Of a stretch of 64,000 nucleotides of DNA, positions 57,831-64,000 are shown one piece after another. Origin of the DNA: Pogonophryne albipinna (taxonomy: Eukaryota; Chordata; Actinopteri; Perciformes; Artedidraconidae); NCBI GenBank assembly GCA_028583405.1, contig CM053249.1, positions 34,683,659-34,747,658 of the forward strand. Reading direction: 5' to 3'. Every line of letters begins with the position of its first letter. Position 1 is the first letter of the stretch. Position numbers and translations under genes: made by a program. The notes beneath the pieces are model-generated. The model did not search any database. It was not told where the DNA came from and worked only from the letters and a program-made list of their open reading frames with translations.

Positions 57831-59325
57831 GCTGAATAGAAGTTGTTGAACTTTTTTCATTTCACCTCTGTACATCCTGCGAGAACTGATTGAGCTTTTC
57901 CAGCAACTTTTTCTTCGCACCCACACACATTTTCAGACTGGAGGCTAACTAAAGGAATAATACAACCGTTCCTCTGGCATCTCTGCCCCTAAACAAATGT
58001 CTAAAGTAAACGATAGCTCAGGTTAATAGTTTTAGAATGTTTGGCCAATCGATTTCACCCACAGCTGGCTTCAACTTTGACCTGCCATGAGATGTGTCTT
58101 TACTTGTTGAGATCCATGCCATGTTCCCTACAACATCCCTGCCTCTATGAACCTATGTTGCATGCCATTCCAGTCCCCCTCTTTTATAATCTCTTGACAT
58201 AACATATATGAAGCCAGAATCAGCAGGATAAGATTTTCACATGGTGAGTGTTGTGGTTGACAGGGCCGGCCCCGACCAATTTGCTGCCCTAGGCAATATT
58301 TTAGCGGGCTGTTAATAAAAGCACACAGAAGCTATATGTGTTTTGTTTAGTTTGTATTATTTTAAATAAACAAAAATTCAAAATTCAAACCTAAATACAA
58401 AACAAATAAGGGGTCAAATTAGAGCAGACACAACTAATTATATTATATTCTAAATATAGTAAACTACAGCATAAATAGCCTAATAAACTGTATAATTGAT
58501 GCTGCTGCTGCTGCAGTGCTGTGCTGAGGTGGAGAGGGTGTCTGCAGATGGCCCAAAATATTTCAAAAGTGCATCTGAAGAGAGAAGAGAAGTATATGTG
58601 ACCATCAAAAGATGCATTACATTTGCTAGACCTAAGACATATTATAAAAATCAGATTACAGGTGCAGCTCAGAAAACAATGTCAATATCATGGAATATAT
58701 TGCCTCCATGCCATGTAGAATGTATGCATTTATCTGTGCAAAAGGCGTATTGATTAAATAAACGAACAAACTTTTTAGAATGTCGAAATATCTATTGTAA
58801 ATCTGTTTGATTGTTCTTATCTAATATACTATTTTGAGATACAGTATTAGTCATTTTCATGATCTGTAAGCTGTAATCATCACAATTAAAACAAAAAAGG
58901 AAATATTTCACTTTATGCATAATGTATCTAGAATATATGAATGTTTCATTTTTTGAATTAAATTATAGAAAATAAGTTCTATGATAGAGTAATTTTTTTA
59001 GATGCACCTGTAGAATCAGCTTTGGCATCTAATCAGATGGCAAATAAGCAGTTAAGTGCAGTGTAATATAGCATATTAAAGATAAAGGCTAAGGTATTCA
59101 GTATTTACTGAATACAGGTCATGGACAGTATACAGCAGAACATGCTTTCAACTCTCCATATGCAAAAGGAGAATAATAATCAATAATCAGTTGTAATAAA
59201 ATGATCATTCTGCAATAGCGTGGTTGTAATATTAATAAACCCCGCCCCTCCCGCCGTGGTGGTGGCCTTGCTGTAATCCACAATCAGAACATCCTACGGT
59301 GGCCCTGAAGTGCAAGACACCACAG
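57829..59325. other. Unassigned, with a hAT-type end at about 58261
   Basis: CAGGGCCGGCCCCGACCAAT (58261), followed by GCTGCCCTAGGCAATATTTT, is a familiar hAT left end; no partner end or TSD is found. The rest is AT-rich with no credible ORF. Confidence 0.4.
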
Positions 59326-59480
59326 CAGAGATGTTCACAAGTCTTTTTTTGCAAGTCCAAGTCAAGTCTCAAGTCTTTGGTCACGAGTCCAAGTCAAGTC
59401 TCAAGTCTTTGTGGGGTGAGACTTGATCAAGTCTCAAGTGTTTGGTCACGAGTCCAAGTCAAGTCTCAAGTCTCTAAAAA
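59326..59480. repeat. AAGTC-rich subterminal repeat of a hAT-like element
   Basis: AGAGATGTTCACAAGTC begins a stretch with repeated CCAAGTCAAGTCTCAAGTCT and TTGGTCACGAGTCC, a layout known from fish hAT ends. The far end of the element is not located. Confidence 0.5.
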
Positions 59481-60500
59481 ATAAAAGTCTCATGTCTCTT
59501 CTGGTTGTAATAAGCCTTCTATTGTCTGCTGCTATCCAGTCTGTTAAGAATACTGCACAGCTATATCTAAGAAATTCAAAGCATTTACTGTATTATTATC
59601 ACTCCTATATCTATTAGCATACAGTATCAGTACTGATTAGTTGTTTGTTATATGATCACTTTAAACAGGCTATTGCAATGCAATATGAGGAAAAACATCA
59701 CACTTTAGCTAAATGCAAACAACTTATAAGCAAAACACTTCAGAATCAGAAATCAGTATCACAAATACTTTATTAATCCCCCGCAGGGAAACTGTTAAAA
59801 GTACTTAAAAGTAAACATTTGTTCTGTGCCATTTGCAACTAAAAAACTATTGCTGCAATATTATCTGAAATATACTGAACTGGTGATATTAAAACATGAC
59901 CTGTTCCAAAGAGATATCTACCATTAACACCATTTACCAGCCAAATGCTGGTAAATCATGCAAGTGGCTGGTTCTGTATGTTGCACGCACCAGCCAAAAA
60001 TAACAATGGCAATCTATTGAGTGGCTGGTAAAATGTCAACATTCACTAGGCTAGCCATTTGGCCAGTGGACAAAAATGTTAAAATTTGACCTCTGCAACC
60101 GTATTGTTTAATTACACTAGGTCTCTAATTACATCTTTTAAGTCTACTATAAATAAACATATTCCTCTATCCTCTCACTCAAACCCAGTGTAATGGTAAC
60201 CTGATAAACCTGTAACATTAACGTTACGTGGTCAACAATAAACCTGTAACCTGCCTATAAACCGACAGATGTATTTATGTATGTAACTATGTATTTTTCT
60301 ACGTTTAACGTTAGCCAGTAGATGGTGGCAGCGGAACGTAATGATTAACGTTACCGACCTTTTTTATGTCATGTCAAGAGTTGGATGTCAACGCCACTCA
60401 ACGCAAACAAGTGTGACAAGCAAACATTCACTCATCTTTTCAAATATTCAGTTACAAAGCTAGTAGCAAGCTAAGTTAACATTACATAGCTGATGCTGAG
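59481..60500. other. AT-rich, no gene recognised
   Basis: 59785-59810 (CTTTATTAATCCCCCGCAGG) resembles a LINE 3' end. Otherwise no ORF or TIR is visible. Confidence 0.4.
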
Positions 60501-60544
60501 CTAAGCATGTTTGCTAACCGTCCATATGCGTTAATGTGACTGAC

Positions 60545-60729
60545 CTCTCCGGGTGAGTTTTCAAGTGCCTGATGAAATTTGACGTTGTTGCACCAGCATC
60601 CTTGATTTTAATATTGCAGACTTTGCAGTGTGCGCTCCTTTTGTTGGTGCCGCCGGCGTTTTGTTTGAAGTTTTTATAGTTGAACCTAATTACAAGCGGT
60701 ACAGCTGCAGGTGTGCTGCCGGTCGCCAT
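60545..60729 (-). CDS. BED zinc-finger exon of a hAT transposase
   Basis: The ATG at 60729 opens MATGSTPAAVPLVIRFNYKN. A BED-type finger follows, CKVCNIKIKDAGATTSNFI then RHLKTHPE, with C-x2-C and H-x4-H spacing. The frame meets a donor, GTCAGTC, after ACCCGGAGAG. This is the usual first coding exon of a hAT/ZBED transposase. No catalytic exon follows on the minus strand within the window, so it is an orphan. The AAGTC-repeat end at 59326 could be the other end of the same element. Confidence 0.6.
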
Positions 60730-60744
60730 GGTGTTACCATGATG

Positions 60745-60820
60745 TTAATGTTAAAGGTGGAGTAGGTAAGTTTGAGAAACCGGCTCGAGATACACTTTTT
60801 GTTATATTCCATGGAATGCT
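60745..60820. repeat. Unclassified repeat hosting the gypsy insertion
   Basis: TTAAAGGTGGAGTAGG and GTTTGAGAAACCGGCTCGAG match the repeat at 8003-8040 in inverted orientation. It continues after the LTR element at 63987. Confidence 0.55.
60816..60820. other. TSD, left copy (gypsy element 2)
   Basis: ATGCT here and at 63982-63986. Five bases is the normal Ty3/Gypsy TSD length. Confidence 0.85.
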
Positions 60821-61299
60821 TGTTAGGGACTTGGTTACACAAGGATAAGGACTCAAATGCACGACCCGGGAGCCAAAGGTAAAGTATAATTAATATACTT
60901 TATTTGTACAAAAAGGTAACAAAAGAAAATCACTCTTACGAGATGACAAAAAAGGCTTGAACAAGGTACAACAGAAAATCGCTCACAACGTGAGGAACTA
61001 AACTTATAATAAGTTTCAGGAGCAAAGATAGGCTTGAATCAAATGTGCAAACGCTGAAGAGCAGAACTCTGGCATGAGGACAGGACAAAAACGAACTGAC
61101 ACTGAACGCTGGGAGACTGGGGACTTTAAACACTCAACAACCATACACAGGTGAACACAATCAGGGGCGGGGCTGATACTGATGAGGGAAGTGAGTCAAG
61201 GGACCTGAAATGAGGCGTGAAACAAACAAAACAGGAAGTGAGCAATAATAACACATAAATATGAAACATGATTACTAACACTTTTGACGGTGCACAACA
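60821..61299 (-). mobile_element. 3' LTR of the young chromovirus
   Basis: 479 bp, same length as the partner at 63503. Differences by eye: G in CTTGAACAAGG here versus A there, and G in TCAGGGGCGG here versus T there. Confidence 0.93.
60899..60904 (-). terminator. Polyadenylation signal in the 3' LTR
   Basis: AATAAA on the minus strand (TTTATT on the plus strand), downstream of the predicted transcript start in LTR coordinates, so it marks the R/U5 region. Confidence 0.65.
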
Positions 61300-62850
61300 G
61301 TACCCCCCCCTCTAGGGCCGACTCCTGACGGCCCAGGCCGATCATAAAAATCCTGAATCAGGGTTTTGTCCACAATGAATCTCGCAGGAACCCAGCACCT
61401 TTCCTCGAGACCATAACCCACCCAATCCACCAGGAATTGCTTGCCTCGACCCCTATTGCGGACCTCCAGCAACTTGCGGACCTTGTACGTTAGGCCACCT
61501 TCGAAGAACTGGGGTGGTGGAGGGGGCTTGGAGGCGGGAATCAGCGTGCTCTCATGAACTGGCTTAATCTTGCTGACGTGGAATGTAGGGTGTACCCCCA
61601 TGGTTCTGGGAAGTCTTAGGCGCACAGATACCGGATTGATGACTTTTGACACCGGAAAAGGCCCCACAAACCTTGGAGTCAACTTCTTGGAAGCCACCTG
61701 AAGTGGTAGGTCCTTGGTGGAAAGCCACACCTTTTGACCCGGTTTGTAACTGGGAGCGGCCCTGCGGTGGATGTCTGCTACATCCTTCATCCGAGCCGAA
61801 CTTCGTAGCAGAGATTGGCGAGCTCCAGCCCAAACTCGGCGACAGCGTCTAATCAAGGCGTGAGCTGATGGTACCTTAACTTCCCCTTCGTCGGTTGAGA
61901 ACAGCGGCGGTTGATAACCATTGGCACAATGGAAAGGCGAGAGACCTGTGGCCGCCGTGGGAAGAGTATTGTGTGCAAACTCCACCCAAGTGAGGTGGTC
62001 GCTCCAGTTGGTCTGGTTCTGGAAAACGAGACAGCGTAGTGTAGTCTCCAGTTCTTGATTCAGACGCTCCGATTGTCCATTTGATTGAGGGTGGTAACCT
62101 GAAGACAAGCTGACAGTAGCGCCTATGAGTCTGCAAAACTCCTTCCAGAAAGCTGAAATGAATTGTGGACCTCTGTCGGAAACAATGTCATTTGGAAATC
62201 CGTGGATCCTGAATATTTGGTTCATCATGACCTCTGCGGTACTCTTGGCAGAGGGGATCTTGGTTAGAGGAATGAAATGAACCATCTTGGAGAACCGGTC
62301 CACCACTGTCAGAACCGTAGTTTTGCCTCTGGACGAGGGAAGGCCTGTCACAAAGTCCATAGATATATGTGACCAGGGACGTTGAGGAATCGGCAGTGGT
62401 TGGAGCAAACCCATCTTGACCTGGGACGAGGTTTTATTGCAGGCACACACCGGACAAGCCGCTACGTACTCCTGCACATCCTTCTTCATGGCTGGCCACC
62501 AGAAACGCTGCTTAATCCTGTACATAGTCCTTTTAACTCCAGGGTGGCACGAGATCACCGACGTGTGGGCCCAGTGGATGACCTTAGAGTGGAGAGACAC
62601 AGGAACAAAGAGCAGGTGGTTTGGACCTTTGCTAGGTGCTGGGTTTAATGCGTTAGCCTGTTTAACGTCCAATTCTAGTTGCCAGGAAAAGGCTCCGACC
62701 ATACGGTTTAATGGAAGGATGGTCTTGGGCTCTACCGAAAAAGGTTCTGGATCGAAAAGGCGAGACAAGGCATCAGGCTTCTGATTCTGAGATCCGGGAC
62801 GGAAAGAGAGAGTGAAGTTGAACCTACTGAAAAATAGAGTCCACCTGGCC
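61275..62850 (-). CDS. Chromovirus pol remnant: integrase and chromodomain
   Basis: An intact frame. It enters pol at FARQARWTLFFSRFNF, the end of RNase H, right after the deletion joint. An HHCC zinc module follows (HWAHT, SCHPGV, AACPVCACNK). The integrase core has Asp in MDFVTGL, Asp in SDRGPQF and Glu in QSERLNQ: all three acids are present. SRFVGPF-type sequence (LTPRFVGPFPVSKVI) leads to the chromodomain (VRKLLEVRNRGRGKQFL, then DWVGYGLEERCWVP). Unlike the other copy, this integrase has no lesion. It lies in a different frame from the gag remnant, so its translation is uncertain. Confidence 0.88.
61300..61314 (-). other. Polypurine tract
   Basis: The minus strand reads AGAGGGGGGGGTAC directly before the 3' LTR. 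Confidence 0.7.
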
Positions 62851-63486
62851 TGCCGAGCGAAACTCGATAGCATAATCCACCACCTGGCGCTTATGCTGCC
62901 GCATCTGAAGTAGTCTTCGGCTGGCTTCTGTTGCAGGTGATGAGTGGTCAAAAATACGACTCATAGTGTCTGTGAAGTCGGGTAATGAGTAACATAGTTC
63001 CGTGTCTCTGGACCATTCTGCAGTAGCCCAGGCTGCAGCTCTTCCCGTTAAATGGGACACGATGAACGCCACTTTACCATGGTCTGATGAGAAAGCGCCT
63101 GGGTTGTGTTGGAAATGCAGGTCGCACTGCACCAGGAAGGCTCTGCAATTTATGGAATCTCCGGAAAACCTCTCCGGGAGAGCCAGCCGTAGTGAGGAGG
63201 AAACAGCCTGGCTCGGATTGACAGCGTCAACAGGATCCGCGACATGCAGGCGGTCAGCTGTGACTGACGTCATCGGCGGAGCAGTCTGAAGGTGAGTGAT
63301 GAACTGCTGCATCTGATCCGTCAGCTGTTGTATCTGTGCAGAGAAGGAAACTTGGAGCTCAGCCTGGTTTCCTACCAGTGCCTGTACTCCTTGGCTGATT
63401 AATCCTAGCTGTTCCTCGTGACGAAAAATCCTCACGCCTTGGGCTGACAGGGCGGCGTGAAGAGCTTTTGGGTCAGCTGAGTCCAT
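62824..63486 (-). pseudogene. Gag N-terminal part, truncated by internal deletion
   Basis: Starts at ATG 63486 (MDSADPKALHAALSAQGVRI), 17 bases after the LTR. The gag core is present ([35 protein letters not shown], then VVDYAIEFR). At about 62850 the sequence jumps to pol; 12 further codons are out of frame before a stop at 62824. The CCHC knuckle is lost. Confidence 0.88.
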
Positions 63487-63490
63487 TGTG

Positions 63491-63501
63491 GTCAGTTCGT
63501 T
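63491..63501 (-). other. Self-priming primer-binding site
   Basis: The minus strand reads AACGAACTGAC one base after the 5' LTR. It is the exact 11-nt complement of GTCAGTTCGTT inside the LTR (63782-63772). No tRNA-type TGG start is present. Eleven bases at the transcript's own 5' end is the arrangement known from Tf1. Confidence 0.75.
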
Positions 63502-63771
63502 CTGTTAGGGACTTGGTTACACAAGGATAAGGACTCAAATGCACGACCCGGGAGCCAAAGGTAAAGTATAATTAATATACTTTATTTGTACAAAAAGGTA
63601 ACAAAAGAAAATCACTCTTACGAGATGACAAAAAAGGCTTAAACAAGGTACAACAGAAAATCGCTCACAACGTGAGGAACTAAACTTATAATAAGTTTCA
63701 GGAGCAAAGATAGGCTTGAATCAAATGTGCAAACGCTGAAGAGCAGAACTCTGGCATGAGGACAGGACAAA

Positions 63772-63782
63772 AACGAACTGAC
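63772..63782 (-). promoter_or_regulatory. Predicted transcript start and self-primer
   Basis: GTCAGTTCGTT on the minus strand. It lies about 25 bases downstream of TTTAAA and is complementary to the primer-binding site; the RNA 5' end would fold back to prime minus-strand synthesis. Confidence 0.65.
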
Positions 63783-63806
63783 ACTGAACGCTGGGAGACT
63801 GGGGAC

Positions 63807-63812
63807 TTTAAA
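63807..63812 (-). promoter_or_regulatory. TATA-like box of the chromovirus LTR
   Basis: TTTAAA, palindromic, 25-30 bases upstream of the predicted start at 63782. The same box is in the other LTR. Confidence 0.55.
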
Positions 63813-63981
63813 CACTCAACAACCATACACAGGTGAACACAATCAGTGGCGGGGCTGATACTGATGAGGGAAGTGAGTCAAGGGACCTGAAATGAGGCGT
63901 GAAACAAACAAAACAGGAAGTGAGCAATAATAACACATAAATATGAAACATGATTACTAACACTTTTGACGGTGCACAACA

Positions 63982-63986
63982 ATGCT
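63982..63986. other. TSD, right copy (gypsy element 2)
   Basis: ATGCT, matching 60816-60820; the host repeat continues with CTTAACATCCCGAT. Confidence 0.85.
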
Positions 63987-64000
63987 CTTAACATCCCGAT

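Larger units (their letters stand above)
60821..63981 (-). mobile_element. Young, internally deleted chromovirus
   Basis: Two 479-bp LTRs with TGTT...AACA ends and a 5-bp TSD bound a 3,161-bp element. The internal part has the gag N-terminal two thirds joined to the last part of pol (end of RNase H, integrase, chromodomain). The zinc knuckle, protease, RT and most of RNase H are missing. By eye the LTRs differ at two positions. It is related to, but distinct from, the element at 1-7.4 kb. Confidence 0.93.
63503..63981 (-). mobile_element. 5' LTR of the young chromovirus
   Basis: 479 bp. It contains a TTTAAA box (63807-63812), the predicted transcript start (63782) and AATAAA (63586-63581). 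Confidence 0.93.

Overview
The window looks like transposon-rich teleost fish DNA. The evidence is the mixture of families: Tf1/sushi-type Ty3/Gypsy chromoviruses, a Helentron with an endonuclease tail, L2/CR1-type LINEs, many hAT elements and MITEs, TTAA-flanked piggyBac-like elements, a spliced pogo transposase, and long (CA)n tracts. I see no host protein-coding gene I would call with confidence. Almost every coding segment belongs to a mobile element or a remnant of one.

Layout. 1-7.4 kb: a Ty3/Gypsy element on the minus strand (gag, pol, chromodomain), split by a hAT element (1576-4359, 8-bp TSD) that holds another element (1828-3970), itself holding two minisatellites. 7.5-11.2 kb: an unclassified repeat, a pogo-type DNA transposon with a three-exon transposase, and a LINE fragment. 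12.2-40.3 kb: a very large nest. A Helentron protein (C76-like protease, HUH Rep, PIF1 helicase, AP endonuclease; about 2,236 codons) is split by an L2-type LINE (13956-32012, 7-bp TSD). The LINE's ORF1 is split by a 13.7-kb hAT-bounded element (14334-28060, 8-bp TSD). That hAT carries a multi-exon gene on the minus strand in which one symmetric 78-bp exon is repeated five times among 114-bp minisatellite arrays, plus a smaller hAT element, a MITE and half a LINE. Removing each insertion with one TSD copy rejoins the interrupted reading frame.

40.3-50.7 kb: a piggyBac-like copy containing a Helentron-derived non-autonomous element, a hAT MITE, an L2-type LINE 3' half, a second piggyBac-like copy in the opposite orientation, and a second Helentron-like non-autonomous copy. 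51-52.8 kb: a hAT transposase ORF without its N-terminal exon. 53.8-56.5 kb: an LTR followed by a gag-like, proline-rich repeat ORF that runs into a 1,000-N assembly gap. 56.5-60.7 kb: LINE and hAT fragments and an orphan BED zinc-finger exon. 60.8-64 kb: a young, internally deleted chromovirus with two 479-bp LTRs (two differences by eye) and a 5-bp TSD.

How parts relate. Both LTR elements whose 5' LTR is visible carry a short stretch just after that LTR that is complementary to a site inside the same LTR, as expected of Tf1/sushi self-priming. The Helentron's proposed 3' end (40307-40335) is the same hairpin-CTAG end as the non-autonomous element at 40853-42770, so the latter could be mobilised by a protein of this type. 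The relative order of insertion in the main nest is Helentron, then LINE, then hAT.
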